Source of the DNA: Spinacia oleracea
Lineage: Eukaryota > Streptophyta > Magnoliopsida > Caryophyllales > Amaranthaceae
Length of the DNA: 64,000 nt
NCBI RefSeq assembly: GCF_020520425.1
Contig: NC_079487.1
Coordinates: forward strand, 46,073,219 to 46,137,218
Direction of reading: 5' to 3'
Under the pieces are notes generated by a model. It saw only the letters and a list, made by a program, of their open reading frames with translations, was not told the origin of the DNA and searched no databases. Made by a program: the position numbers and the translations under genes. Within the stretch, counting starts at the first letter, position 1. Every line of letters begins with the position of its first letter. Positions 44,055 through 56,045 of this stretch are shown piece after piece.

Positions 44055-45196
44055 AATACCTATGTATCTTTCCGGTTGAGACTTATATCTCTGCGATCTA
44101 CGCGGGGTTACATTTCTAGTTGGTTCTTGATTCTCACCAGATACTTCTAAAGATCTCTAAGTTTCAACTTGAATGTCATCTTGAGCATTCTCTAGAGTTT
44201 GTTGTTCGACTCAAATTTCTTCGAGGTCTACCTTTCTCCCACTTGTCATTTTGGAAATGTGATCTTTTTCCGAAAAGATACCATCTCGAGCAACAAACAC
44301 CTTGTTCTCATATGTATTGTAGAAGTAATACCCATTTGTTTCCTTTGGGTTGCCCACAAGGATGCATTTGTCAGATTTCGGTTGAAGTTTGTCTGAAATT
44401 AATCGTTTGACGTATACTTCACAACCCCAAATCTTAAGAAAATATACATTTGGAGGCTTTCCAAACCATAACTCATATGGAGTCTTTTTAACAGCTTTAG
44501 ACGGAGCTCTATTTAGTGTGAGTGCAGCTGTGTTCAGTGCATGTCCCCAAAATTCTATTAGAAGTTCGGCCTGACCCATCATTGATCGAACCATGACTAG
44601 CAAGGTCTTGTTCCTCTGTTCTGACACACCGTTCCATTGAGGTGTTACGGGAGGAGACAATTCTAACAAGATTCCACAATCTTTCAGATGGTCATGAAAT
44701 TCATAGCTCAGATATTCACCGCCTCTATCAGACCGCAATGCTTTAATCTTCTTGCCTAGTTGATTCTCTACTTCACTCAGAAATTCCTTGAATTTGTCAA
44801 AGGATTAAGACTTATGCTTCATTAGGTAGACATTACCATATCTACTGAAGTCATCAGTAAAAGTGATAAAGTAGTTGAAACCACCTCTAGCATTTGAACT
44901 CATTGGTCCACATACATCTATATGGTTTAAACCCAATAGATCGGTTGCTCTTTCTCCAACTTTAGAGAAAGGTTGCTTTGTCATTTTGCCAAGTAAGCAT
45001 GATTCGCATTTACCATAATCCTCTAAGTCAAATGGTTCTAGAATTCCTTCTTTCTGAAGTTTTTCTATGCGTTTCATGTTAAAATGACCTAATCGACAAT
45101 GTCACAGATAGATGAGATCTGAATCATTCTTTTTGGCCTTTTTGGTATTTATGTTATAAACTTGTTTGTCGTGATCTAGCACATAAAGTCCATTGA
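44055..45196 (-). pseudogene. Copia B integrase, broken
   Basis: The frame at 45077-44805 has KCESCLLGKMTKQPFSKVGE, the integrase zinc-finger end, and HIDVCGPMSSNARGG with the first catalytic Asp. The frame at 44738-44211 has RSDRGGEYLSYEF (second Asp) and PQWNGVSEQRNKTLLVMVRS (Glu), then the GKPPNVYFLKIWGCEVYVK block. A stop near 44805 separates them and another lies near 44160-44211. Also ACHCQ-type start residues are lost near 45100. Confidence 0.84.
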
Positions 45197-45605
45197 CTAA
45201 TTAGCAGATCCATAAAACATCTCTTTAAAATAACACGACCAACTATTGTCTTTTATTAAAAAGATAAATCCCTTAGCATCCAAGCAAGAAACAGAAATGA
45301 TGTTTTTAGTAAGACTTGGAACATGGAAACACTCTTCCAGTTCCAAAACTAGCCTAGAGGGCAACGACAAATAATAAGTTCCTACAGCTAATGCAGCAAT
45401 CCTTGCTCCATTTCCCACTCGTAGGTCGACTTCACCCTTACTTAACTTTCTACTTCTTCTTAGTCCCTGTGAATTGGAACATAAGTGTGAGCCACAACCT
45501 GTATCTAATACCCAAGAAGTTGAATTTGCAAGTATACAGTCTATAACGAAAATACCTGAAGATGGAACGATAGTTCCGTTCTTCTGATCTTCCTTATATT
45601 TGGGA
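45197..45605 (-). pseudogene. Copia B protease region
   Basis: From KEDQKNGTIVPSSGIF onward it is almost identical to element C: NSTSWVLDTGCGSHLCSN holds the D-T-G active site, followed by EVDLRVGNGARIAALAVGTY and KNIISVSCLDAKG. It ends at FYGSAN* (45197) and then the frame is lost. The aspartic protease cleaves the polyprotein in the particle. Confidence 0.82.
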
Positions 45606-46431
45606 CATTCTCTTTTGTAATGGCCAATTCCATCACAATAAAGACAGCTTGATGTGGACTTGTCCTGCTTTGTCTTCTTTCTAGGAACTGACTCAGCATT
45701 GCCCTTGGACTTTCTACATTTCTTGAAAGGTTTCCCTTTAGCCTTGAGTAAATCTTTAGCTTCACAGTCGAGTCCGATTTCCACATTTTTTACTAGCCAA
45801 ATAAACTCACCGACTGTTTCTTCTCTTGGTTCACGTAGTACAGCCTGAAGTGTCTAAATCCTTCAAGAAGTGAATTGAGTAAGATGGAGACAGATATCCT
45901 TTCTCTTATTGGTGAACCTAGCAGACTCGAGTGATTAAACAATGATAACATGTAGTTCACATGATCCCTAAGTGGTTTACCAACTCTTTGTTTAGAGAGA
46001 AGGACTTGAGCATGTGTTTCTTGGTCTTCTTGCCTGAAACATCTGTTATGAAGATAAACCTTTAGCCTTTTCATTGATTCAATCAATTCATGGACATTTA
46101 GGTCTCTTTCTTCCGTGCTTCCATGACAGATATCCCTTAGATGCCCAAGAAGCATATATGGTTCGTAAGCTACAAACCTTCTATGCCAATCGTCAGGGAT
46201 GTTGCTCAGCATGAGACTCATGACTTTGTTGAGATGCGCTTCCCATGCGGCGTGTCTTTCACGAGTCATGTCTCTTTCATAATAGCTTGGCATGGGGTAG
46301 AACAGTGCATACTCAATGCCATTGAGTTTCACTACTTCAACCAACTTATATTGCCATTCAAGAAAATTTGTTAGGTTCAACTTGATCATAAGTTCAGAAC
46401 CCTTGATGACGTTTTGATTGTTGTTTGCCAT
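45606..46431 (-). pseudogene. Copia B gag, a module unrelated to that of C
   Basis: Starts MANNNQNVIKGSELMIKLNL at 46431 and contains NFLEWQYKLVEVVKLNGIEY, HLNKVMSLMLSNIPDDWHRR and RDHVNYMLSLFNHSSLLGSP. It stops at 45793 (VSLFG*). A second frame supplies a basic stretch and the zinc knuckle CLYCDGIGHYKREC (C-x2-C-x4-H-x4-C) at about 45640-45605. Gag forms the particle and binds RNA. The first five residues match C, the capsid region does not, and similarity returns right after the zinc knuckle at KEDQKNG. Confidence 0.8.
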
Positions 46432-47312
46432 AGTTAAAACTACAATTGAAACGAATAAACAAATAAATAACCATTCATAATTTCTCTTAGTAAACTTAAA
46501 TTCTAGCATACATGCATAATTCATTATTTATTAAGCATTTTATTCAAGTTTTTATGTTCCGACAGGTGTGAATAAAATGAATCTAAGACCCTTAAATCAT
46601 TGAATAATTAAGCACATTATGTATTCTGACTTAATTTTAAAATATTTTAGGAAAGCAAATCTTTGTTAATAGTCTAGAAACTACACTTGGTTGATAGGTA
46701 AGTCTAGGAACTTATTAGGTAAACCTAACTCAATTACCACGACATAAAAGGACTCCTTACTTATATCGTTGAGTTTCACCAAAACTAACATGTACTCACA
46801 ATTATTTTTGTACCTTACCCCTTTAGAATCAACAAGTAACACCTCGCTATGGCGGAAAACTATTACTTAGATTGATGTAAAAGTTATCCAAGTAAGTTTT
46901 ATTTTGGAATGACACCTTTTAACTCAATTTTTAAAGTTTGGAACTTAAGGCTCTTACTATGTTGGTTAAATTTGAAGTGAACTAAAATCCTTAATCGTGC
47001 AACATAATCAAGCCATAATCTCATGCATTATTAAGACATATTTAAAGAAATAAATAACTTAAAGCATACATATATAAGATTTAAATGTGATCTAGTATGG
47101 CCCGACTTCATCTTGAAGCTTCAACTTCAAACTCCGTCTTTGAAAATGGATTGGAAACTCCGTCTTGAATTTCCCCATGGGAGGCGTCATTTTCTTCAAA
47201 TAGGATATGCTATAATTAAAACTAATTACAACTATTTGATGGTACGCATACCATATTTAAATAAAATCTTTGGTGCATAAGACCAATTTTACATTCAAAT
47301 TAATGGTACGCA
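46432..47312 (-). other. Leader of copia element B, proximal part
   Basis: Closely matches the leaders of A and C: AGTTAAAACTACAATTGAAA just before the ATG, ACAGGTGTGAATAAAATG near 46561, and GATCTAGTATGGCCCGACTTC near 47090. The distal part lies beyond elements C, D and J, outside the window. No coding frame. Confidence 0.72.
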
Positions 47313-48641
47313 TGTTAGGTTATGATTCATATGACAAAACATAAATCATGCGGAAAAACCATAAAGCCAGGAAAGCATATTATTTACACTTAATCATTTA
47401 GCATAGTTTAGATGCATACACTTTGTTGCGTGCCCTCCCTAGCTGCGCCCGAACCGAACAAGAACAAGTCTTTAGGACTCTAAGTGTCGTCCCTCCGTAG
47501 ATAGTACACAGCACGTCCGGATCCGCCTTAAGCTTGACCAACTAGAATCGCCCTTAAGGTTGCTTAGGAATTTCGGCTATTAGGTGCAAGTGTATGGCTG
47601 ATTTTTTCTTCATAATCTTACCTTTAGAATACTTCAATTGTGTCTATAAATTATGACCCTAGGCACCTATTTATAGAGGTATGGAAAAGGAACTGGAATC
47701 CTACTAGGATACGAATTAATTAAACTAGAATCCTAGTAGAACTCTTATTTAATTCATTTATCCTTTTAGGATTAGGAATTTAATCATATATCGAATCCTG
47801 ATCGCTTTAGGATTCGTATATGAACACAAACACACACATGCACACATAGCAGCCCACGAGGGGCGCCATGCGCTCGGGCGCAGCCCGCGAGCACTCGCAG
47901 CCCATTGCCACGAGGCCCACACGCTGCCGCAGCCTTGGCGCACGCTGGGCCTGCCTTGCGGTGGGCCTGGCGCAGCCTTGGCTGGTGCGTTGTGGCGCGC
48001 TGGCTTGCTAGGCGATGGCCCGGCTTCGTGTTGGGCCTTCGTCTGGCAGGCCTCGTCCGATGCTAATTCGTACGATACGCTTCCGATTAAATTCCCTATT
48101 CCGGAATTTATTTCCGATATTGACAATATTTAATATTTCCGATTCCGGAATTAATTTCCGTTTCGAACAAATATTTAATATTTCCGTTTCCGGAATTATT
48201 TTCCGATTCCGATAATATTTCCGATTCTGACAATATTTCCGTTTCCGGCAACATTTACGACTTGGATAATATTTATATTTCCGATACGATCCATATTTCC
48301 GTTTCCGGTAATACCATCGTTTCCGGAGTATTCATTTCTTGCTTGTGACGATCTCAGCTCCCACTGAAACCAAGATCCGTCGATTCCGAATATCCATAGA
48401 TGGAGCATTTAATGTCATTAAGTACTTGATCCGTTTACGTACTATTTATGTGACCCTACGGGTTCAGTCAAGAGTAGGTTGTGGATTAATATCATTAATT
48501 CCACTTGAACTGAAGCGGCCTCTAGCTAGGCATTCAGCTCACTTGATCTCACTGAATTATTAACTTGTTAGTTAATACTAAACCGCATTTATTAGACTTA
48601 ATATTATATGCATACTTGGACCAAGGGCACTATTTCCTTCA
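47313..48641 (-). repeat. 3' LTR of copia element C
   Basis: 1329 bp starting TGTTAGGTTATGATTC and ending CTATTTCCTTCA. It has the family order: CGGAAATATT-type array (48075-48330, shorter than in A), GC-rich block (47835-48050), TATA box (complement near 47670) and conserved R/U5. It contains TTGTGGCGCGCTGGCTTGC (near 47990), the intact site where D is inserted in the other LTR. Confidence 0.92.
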
Positions 48642-49506
48642 GTCTCCCACTTGTCCTTAGGGACAAGTGTGCATTTACCTAATTCCTTTGTCGCTTGATG
48701 CTTGCTCTTGAACATAAGGTAAGAGTTGTCATCCTTATTATGTCCAGAGGTGTTTCTCGGTTTCAGAGTTCAACTGATCAAATAAACAGATAATCATAGC
48801 CTATGATTCATCCGAGCACGGCCATGCATTTTACAGTTTCTAGCTCTCCGAGTGGCCTTGTACAACTTTTAAGCATCTCATCCCGATTTATGGGAGGACA
48901 ATCCCAATCTTGCGATCTTGAGATTAGACTTCGTTTGATAGGTGATTACCTGAGCGTTGCATTTATAGCCTCCTTTTACGGTGCGACGGTTGGTCAACGT
49001 CCAAGCAACCAGTTCTCAAACAAGTAATCTCAAATCACTCAGGTATTGAGGATTTAGTGTCTAATAATTTTAATGAAATTTACTTATGACGGATTTTCAT
49101 CTCTTACAGTAAAGTTTCATAGGTATGTCCGATACTAGTCTTCCCAAAGTAAGTATCTATGCAAATGATTATGACATTGCCATGTCCACATAGTTCAAGA
49201 AACAGAACTACTAGTCATCTTGCATTCTAGTCGTCTAATGTTTTCTATGCGTCCAATTTTATAGAAAACTCCGACCAGGGACCTTTTTCAACTTTTGACA
49301 TTAAAGTTCACTTGATAGACATTTCTTAGTCACAGGACTGGTCCTGACAGTCTATCTTGAATATTTTATCAAATTGAAGGGACTCATCATTTAATAAACC
49401 ACAAATTAAATGGAAAAATGAATTCTATTTATTTATTGTGAATGATTAACCAATAATATTTTACAAAGTATTAAACTTTAAAACTTTAAAACATCAAACA
49501 AGGACA
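48642..49506 (-). other. Element C polypurine tract and 3' untranslated region
   Basis: The minus strand next to the LTR reads GGACAAGTGGGAGAC. The following 850 bases to the pol stop match 3225-4085 in A with few differences. No sense frame. Confidence 0.72.
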
Positions 49507-52059
49507 TCAAAGCCATTCTCCAATATGCTTGATTCCCATAGCTGCAGTGTGCGAGTTGTGCTTCGCCTGCGGCAGAGGTTTAGTCAATGGATTTGATATG
49601 TTGTCATCAGTTCCAATCTTGCTTATCTCGACTTCTTTTCTTTCAACGAACTCTCGTAGAAGGTGAAATCTACGAAGTACATGCTTGACTCTTTGTTGCT
49701 GTCTAGGCTCCTTTGCCTGTGCAATAGCTCCGTTATTATCACAATACAGGGCTATTGGTCCTTTAATGGAGGGGACTACACCAAGTTCACCTATGAACTT
49801 CCTTAGCCATATAGCTTCCTTTGCTGCTTCATGTGCAGCAATGTACTCCGCTTCAGTTGTAGAATCCGCAATGGTGCTTTGCTTAGCACTTTTCCAGCTT
49901 ACTGCACCTCCGTTGAGGCAGAAGACAAACCCAGACTGTGATCTGAAATCATCTTTGTCGGTTTGGAAACTTGCGTCTGTATAGCCTTTAACAATTAATT
50001 CATCATCTCCACCATAAACCAGGAAGTCATCTATGTGCCTTTTCAGGTACTTCAGAATATTCTTGGCCGCAGTCCAATGTGCCTCTCCTGGGTCTGACTG
50101 GTATCTGCTCGTAGCACTGAGTGCGTACGCAACATCCGGGCGTGTACATATCATAGCATACATTATTGAACCAATCAATGATGCATATGGAATCCCATTC
50201 ATTCGTCTACGCTCATCATGTGTTTTTGGGCACTGAGTCTTGCTTAGAGTTTTTCCATAAGACATGGGTAGGTAGCCTCGCTTGGAGTCTGCCATCTTGA
50301 ACCTATCAAGCACCTTATTGATATAAGTGCTCTGACTAAGTCCAATCATCTTTTTAGATCTATCTCTGTAAATCTTGATGCCCAATATGTACTGTGCTTC
50401 TCCTAGATCCTTCATCGAAAAACATTTCCCAAGCCAAATCTTGACAGAGTTTAACATAGGAATGTCATTTCCGATAAGTAATATGTCATCGACATATAAT
50501 ACTAGGAAGGCAATTTCGCTCCCACTGACCTTCTTGTATACACAAGATTCGTCTGCGTTCTTGATGAAACCAAAGTCACTGACTGCTTCATCAAAACGTA
50601 TATTCCAGCTCCTGGATGCCTGCTTCAATCCGTAGATTGATTTCTTTAGCTTGCATACCTTTTTAGCATTCTTTGGATCCTCAAAACCCACAGGCTGTGT
50701 CATAAACACAGTTTCTATTAAAACGCTGTTTAAGAAAGCGGTTTTGACATCCATCTGCCATATTTCATAATCGTAATATGCAGCGATTGCTAACATTATC
50801 CGAATAGATTTTAGCATTGCAAGTGGTGAAAAGGTTTCATCGTAATCCACACCGTGGACTTGCCTGTAACCTTTTGCAACCAATATAGCTTTGAAAACTA
50901 CAAGTTTCCCATCCTTGTCCTTTTTCAGTTTGAAAACCCATTTGCTTCCAATGGCTTGGTAGCCATCTGGCAAATCGACCAAATCCCATACTTGGTTTTC
51001 AGACATGGAGTCTAATTCAGATTGCATGGCTTCATGCCATTGCTTGGATCTAGGGCTCGTCATAGCTTGTTTGTAAGTCGCAGGTTCATCACTTTCAAGT
51101 AATAGAACGTCATAGCTCTCGTTCGTCAAAATACCTAAGTACCTTTCCGCTTGAGATCTATATCTCTGCGATCTACGCGGGGTTACATCTCTAGATTGAC
51201 CATAATTCTCACCAGATACTTCTAAAGATCTCTGAGCTTCATCTTGAATGTCATCTTGAGCATTCTCTTGAGTTTGTTGTTCGACTCGAATTTCTTCGAG
51301 GTCTACTTTTCTCCCACTTGTCATTTTGGAAATGTGATTCTTTTCCAAAAAGATACCATCTCGAGCAACAAACACCTTGTTCTCAGATGTATTATAGAAG
51401 TAATACCCCTTTGTTTCTTTTGGATAGCCCACAAGGATACATTTGTCAGATTTTGGATGAAGTTTGTCTAAAATTAATTGTTTGACGTATACTTCACATC
51501 CCCAAATCTTAAGAAAAGATACTTTTGGACGCTTTCCAAACCATAACTCATATGGAGTCTTTTCAATAGCTTTAGACGGAGCTCTATTTATAGTGAGTGC
51601 AGCTGTATTTAGTGCATGTCCCCAAAATTCTATTGGAAGTTCGGCCTGACCCACCATTGACCTAACCATGTCTAGCAAGGTTCTGTTCCTCCGTTCCGAC
51701 ACACCGTTCCATTGTGGTGTTCCAGGAGGAGTTAATTCTGATAGAATTCCACATTCTTTCAGATGGTCATCAAATTCATAGCTCAAATATTCACCGCCTC
51801 TATCAGACCGCAGTGCTTTAATCTTCTTGCCTAATTGATTCTCTACTTCACTCTGAAATTCCTTGAATTTGTCAAAGGATTCAGACTTATGCTTCATTAG
51901 GTAGACATAACCATATCTACTGAAGTCATTAGTGAAAGTGATAAAGTAGCTGAAACCACCTCTAGCATTTGTACTCATTGGTCCACATACATCTGTATGG
52001 ATTAAACCCAATAGTTCAGTTGCTCTTTCTCCAACTTTAGAGAAAGGTTGCTTTGTCAT
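49507..52059 (-). CDS. Copia C pol: integrase, reverse transcriptase and RNase H (850-codon open frame)
   Basis: Starts inside the integrase zinc-finger end (MTKQPFSKVGERATELLGLI). Catalytic core: HTDVCGPMSTNARGG (Asp), ALRSDRGGEYLSYEF (Asp), PPGTPQWNGVSERRNRTLLD (Glu). RT: KARAILVAKGYRQVHGVDYD-like block near residue 400, WQMDVKTAFLN near 450 and active site VLYVDDILLIGND near 540. RNase H: KGYTDASFQTDKDDFRSQSG, STTEAEYIAAHEAAKEAIWL and ALYCDNNGAIAQAKEP, ending in a conserved MGIKHIGEWL. The natural protein would start in gag; the frameshift near 52100 cuts it off. Copia order (integrase before RT) is clear. Confidence 0.9.
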   Translation of the reverse strand: MTKQPFSKVGERATELLGLIHTDVCGPMSTNARGGFSYFITFTNDFSRYGYVYLMKHKSESFDKFKEFQSEVENQLGKKIKALRSDRGGEYLSYEFDDHLKECGILSELTPPGTPQWNGVSERRNRTLLDMVRSMVGQAELPIEFWGHALNTAALTINRAPSKAIEKTPYELWFGKRPKVSFLKIWGCEVYVKQLILDKLHPKSDKCILVGYPKETKGYYFYNTSENKVFVARDGIFLEKNHISKMTSGRKVDLEEIRVEQQTQENAQDDIQDEAQRSLEVSGENYGQSRDVTPRRSQRYRSQAERYLGILTNESYDVLLLESDEPATYKQAMTSPRSKQWHEAMQSELDSMSENQVWDLVDLPDGYQAIGSKWVFKLKKDKDGKLVVFKAILVAKGYRQVHGVDYDETFSPLAMLKSIRIMLAIAAYYDYEIWQMDVKTAFLNSVLIETVFMTQPVGFEDPKNAKKVCKLKKSIYGLKQASRSWNIRFDEAVSDFGFIKNADESCVYKKVSGSEIAFLVLYVDDILLIGNDIPMLNSVKIWLGKCFSMKDLGEAQYILGIKIYRDRSKKMIGLSQSTYINKVLDRFKMADSKRGYLPMSYGKTLSKTQCPKTHDERRRMNGIPYASLIGSIMYAMICTRPDVAYALSATSRYQSDPGEAHWTAAKNILKYLKRHIDDFLVYGGDDELIVKGYTDASFQTDKDDFRSQSGFVFCLNGGAVSWKSAKQSTIADSTTEAEYIAAHEAAKEAIWLRKFIGELGVVPSIKGPIALYCDNNGAIAQAKEPRQQQRVKHVLRRFHLLREFVERKEVEISKIGTDDNISNPLTKPLPQAKHNSHTAAMGIKHIGEWL

Positions 52060-52190
52060 TTTGCCAAGTAAACATGATTCGCACTTACCATAATCCTCTA
52101 AGTCAAATGGTTCTAGAATTCCTTCCTTTTAAAGTCTTTCCATTTCAAGTTAATATGGCCTAATCGACAATGCCACAGATAGGTGAGATC

Positions 52191-53468
52191 TTAATCATCC
52201 TTTTTGGCCTTTTTGGTATTTATGTTATAAACTTGTTTGTCGTGATCTAATAAATAAAGTTCATTGACTAATCTAGCAGATCCATAAAACATCTCTTTAA
52301 AATAAAACGAACAACTATTGTCTTTTATTAAAAAGGAAAATCCCTTAGAATCTAAGCAAGAAACAGAAATGATGTTTTTAGTAAGGCTTGGAACATGGAA
52401 ACACTCTTCCAGTTCCAAAACTAGCCCAGAGGGCAACGACAAATAATAAGTTCCTACAGCTAATGCAGCAATCCGTGCTCCATTTCCCACTCGTAGGTCG
52501 ACTTCACCCTTGCTTAACTTTCTACTTCTTCTTAGTCCCTGTGAATTGGAACATAAGTGCGAGCCACAACCTGTATCTAATACCCAAGAAGTTGAATTAA
52601 CAAGTGTACAGTCTATAACGAAAATACCTGAAGATGGAACGACTGTTCCGTTCTTCTGATCTTCCTTTAGCTTCAAGCAATCTCTCTTCCAATGCCCCTT
52701 CATCTTACAGTAGAAGCATTCGGATTCAGAAGTGGGTTGAATGACCTTCCTCTTTTCAGACTTGGCGCCAGTTTGCTTAGTTGGGTTGGCTTTGTTGCCA
52801 CCTTTCTTAGCATTCCTCTTCTTTCCAGATTTCTTGAACTTACCCCCACGCACCATAAGCACATCCTGCTTATCACTGTTGAGCGTCTTTTCAGCGGTCT
52901 TCAGCATACCGTGAAGCTCAGTGAGCGTTTTGTCCAGACTATTCATACTGTAGTTCAGTTTGAACTGATCATACCCGTTATGAAGAGAATGGAGGATGGT
53001 GTCTACAGTCATTTCCTGAGAGAATTGCTGATCCAGCCGACTCATATTCTCAATGAGTCCAATCATTTTGAGAACATGTGGACTTACGGGCTCGCCTTTC
53101 TTGAGCTTGGTCTCAAGAATTTGCCTATGAGTCTCGAATCTTTCGACCCGAGCCAGATCTTGGAACATGTTCTTTAACTCACTGATGATCGTGAAAGCAT
53201 CTGAGTTGATGAACGTTTTCTGTAGATCTGCACTCATGGTTGCAAGCATTAGACATTTCACATCCTTGTTGGCATCAATCCAACGATTGAGGGCTGCCTG
53301 AGTGACCCCTTCGCCTGCTGCTTCGGGCATCGCCTATTCCAGGACATACTCCTTTTCTTCCTGCATAAGAACTATTTGCAAGTTCCTTTGCCAGTCAAGG
53401 AAGTTTTTCCTACTCAACTTCTCCTTTTCGAGAATTGATCGAATGTTGAATGAATTGTTGTTTGCCAT
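52191..53468 (-). pseudogene. Copia C gag and protease, with one in-frame stop
   Basis: Starts MANNNSFNIRSILEKEKLSR at 53468 and reads NFLDWQRNLQIVLMQEEKEY; TAG follows VLE (about 53334). Then AMPEAAGEGVTQ and a gag capsid (UBN2-like) with ELKNMFQDLARVERFETHRQ, NYSMNSLDKTLTELHGMLKT and a Lys-rich stretch. The zinc knuckle is CFYCKMKGHWKRDC (C-x2-C-x4-H-x4-C). Protease: STSWVLDTGCGSHLCS. It ends KKAKKDD then TAA (52191); beyond it DLTYLWHCRLGHINLKW (integrase HHCC start) continues in the same frame until a frameshift near 52140. Two single-base stops and one shift are all that separate this from an open polyprotein. Confidence 0.87.
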
Positions 53469-56029
53469 AATTAAAACTACAATTGAAAAAGAATAAACAA
53501 ATAAATAACCATTCACAGTTTCTCTTAATAAACTTAAATTCTAGCATACATGCATAATTCAATGTTCATTAAGCATTTTATTCAAGTTATGTGTTCCGGC
53601 AGGTGTGAATAAAATGATTCCAAGACCCTAAAATCCATTGAAGAATGAAGCAAATTATGTATTTAGACTCAATTCTAAAATCTTTTAGGTAAGCAAAAGC
53701 CTTTTGATAATATTCTAGAAACTACTCTTGGTTGATAGGTACGTCTAAGAACTTATTAGGTAAATCTATCGATTTTGCCACGACATAAAAGGACTCCTTA
53801 CTTATATCGTTGAGTTTCACCAAAACTAACATGTACTCACAATTATTTGTGTACCTTACCCCTTTAGTATCGATAAGTAACACCTCGCTATGGCGGAAAA
53901 CTATTACCAAGATCGATGAAAAAAGGATATCCAAGTAAGTGTTATTTTGGCATGGCACCTTTTAACTCAATTTTTAAGTTTGGAACTTAAGGCTCTTACT
54001 ATGTTGGTTAGATTTTAAGTGAACTAAAATCCTTAATCATGCAACATAATCAAGCTTCGATCTCATGCATATTTAAGACATATTTAAAAGCAATAAATAA
54101 CTTAAAGCATGCATAAGATAAATGTGATCTAGTATGGCCCGACTTCATCTTGAAGCTTCAACTTCAAAGTCCGTCTTGAAAATCTCCGTGGGAGGCGCCA
54201 TTTTCTTCAAATAGGATAAGCTATAATTAAACTAATTACAACTATTTGATGGTACGCAGACCATATTTGAATTGAAAAATAATTTTGGTACTTTAGACCA
54301 ATTACATTCAAATTAATGGTATGCAGACCATATTTTCTATCCTATTTGGGCCATACTAGTCACTTCATAACCTGCAAAACAGTACATATACAATATATAC
54401 CATTCACCCATCCATTATCATGAATGGCCCACATAGCTGGTTAGTAAAACACATTATGCATCACATAAATATTGCAGCAATTAATTAAGGGTACCAACAA
54501 TCTACCAATTATTCAGTCCTTATTAATTCTAATCAAGTTGTTTAACCTTAAAGGATTTGTAGACCTAATCAAGAGTTTATGACTAAAATTGCTCCCACTT
54601 AAACCAATAAATCCATATGCTTTACTAATTTTAAACATAAAAATGTATTTCTAGTCTAACCGGAAACATACAAATTTAATTAAAATTTAAAGCTCATATA
54701 AATTTATAATTGAATCCACTTATTTAATTTATTTTCAGTCGAATTTAAATTAATTCAAGGTTTTTAATTTTAGTAAAATAATTAGAATAAATTAAAATTT
54801 ATAATAATTATAATATACAAAATTAAAATCCAAGAAAACAATTTAAATAATTAATTTTAAATTTAATTAAAATTATTTCCGAACTGAAAATTTAAAGTTA
54901 AAACGAAACGCATCAATACTTTGCAAGACGAGGCACTTGGGCTTGCGCCCAAGCCCCATCGAGCTACGAGGCCCATGCCCCGTGAGAATTGATCGTCGCA
55001 CATCCCTAGCACAGCCACACACTCCCACGCACAAGGCCACGCACACACGCACCCCTTGCGGGCTACGCTGCGCGCAGCATTGCTGCGTCGTGGCCGCTGC
55101 TTGTCTTGGCGCGCATGGTGCGTTGTGGCGCAGCGTGCTGCTGCCCACACGCATCGTGCAGTGCCTTGTGTGCCTCGCCCTCGCCCATTGTGCTACGTGC
55201 ATGCCTAGGCGTTGAGCCTAGCGTGCTGCACACATCGTTGCTCGTTGCATTCGTACCGCACGGGCGACGAGTTCCCTTGCTCGTCGTCACGTGCCCGCAC
55301 TATACAACACCCCTTAAGGGTAACACGTAGCTTCCATTGCTTTGTGCGTGCAACATTCATGAGCATTTTCATAAAAATTTAAAATTTTTAAGTCAAAATT
55401 AATGACAAATTAATAAAAGATATTAATTTCATAATTTTAGGGCAAACAAATCGAAAATTTATTAATCAATTAATTTCCGATTAACATGGAATCAAATCTA
55501 GGTCATAAAAATAAAAAATTTAACATAAATTAACAATTTTTATGGTGGATTTTAATCATGGATACCTAATTAAATTATTAATTAATTATGAAAATCAAAT
55601 TAATTCTAAATTTTTCGAATTTCAAAAATTAATCATAATTACAAATTAGGTTGTATAATTAACAAGGCTAGGCATTCAAACTTGTTAAACATATACAGCA
55701 GGTCCATCAAAAATTCAAGATTTATCAACAAAAATCGCAAATATTTAATTTAGCATCTTGAATTTACAAACTTTTGCGTTCGAAAAACTAAAACCTCCAA
55801 AAATTCATAGTTAGGCTTCGAATTTGGGAATTCTGGGTTCGAAATTGACTCAAAAATCTCTCGATTTGGATGAGTAACTAAGAAACTTCCGACAAACTGC
55901 GTACATATAATTAAATAAACGCAATTTGCAATTAATTAACAATTACGAAAATTAATCACCCCTTTTAATTCTTTGCAAATTTATAAAATTTAACCATGTT
56001 TATGCAATTTAGATTATGAAAATAATAAG
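53469..56029 (-). other. Leader of copia element C
   Basis: 2.6 kb, aligned by eye with the A leader throughout: TTCCGGCAGGTGTGAATAAAATG near 53595, GTACGCAGACCATATTTG near 54253, AT-rich parts (54650-54900, 55370-56000) and a GC-rich block (54930-55310). Non-coding. Confidence 0.72.
54930..55310. repeat. GC-rich block in the leader of element C
   Basis: Same position as the 9440-10060 block of A and shorter, with less regular repeats (CACGCACACACGCACCCC, GTGCGTTGTGGCGCAGCG) and no long GCTCGC tandem. It ends in the shared CCCCTTAAGGGTAACACGTAG. The core of this block therefore varies within the family while its flanks are conserved. Confidence 0.72.
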
Positions 56030-56030
56030 A

Positions 56031-56045
56031 GGCTCGTGATACCAC
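56031..56045 (-). promoter_or_regulatory. Primer binding site of element C, tRNA-Met type with an extra base
   Basis: The minus strand reads GTGGTATCACGAGCC directly after the LTR, identical to the site in A and with one more C than in D (GTGGTATCAGAGCC). Confidence 0.78.

Larger units (their letters stand above)
43019..47312 (-). mobile_element. Copia retrotransposon B, visible central part
   Basis: Minus-strand copia gag-pol and part of the leader. It lacks its 3' end here (interrupted by E at the RT/RNase H boundary) and its 5' LTR (beyond element C, inserted at 47313). At 47303-47312 the leader reads ATGGTACGCA; in A and C the following bases are GACCATATT, so C is inserted exactly there, and ACGCA is the expected duplication. 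Pol is nearly the same as in C; gag is different. Confidence 0.82.
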
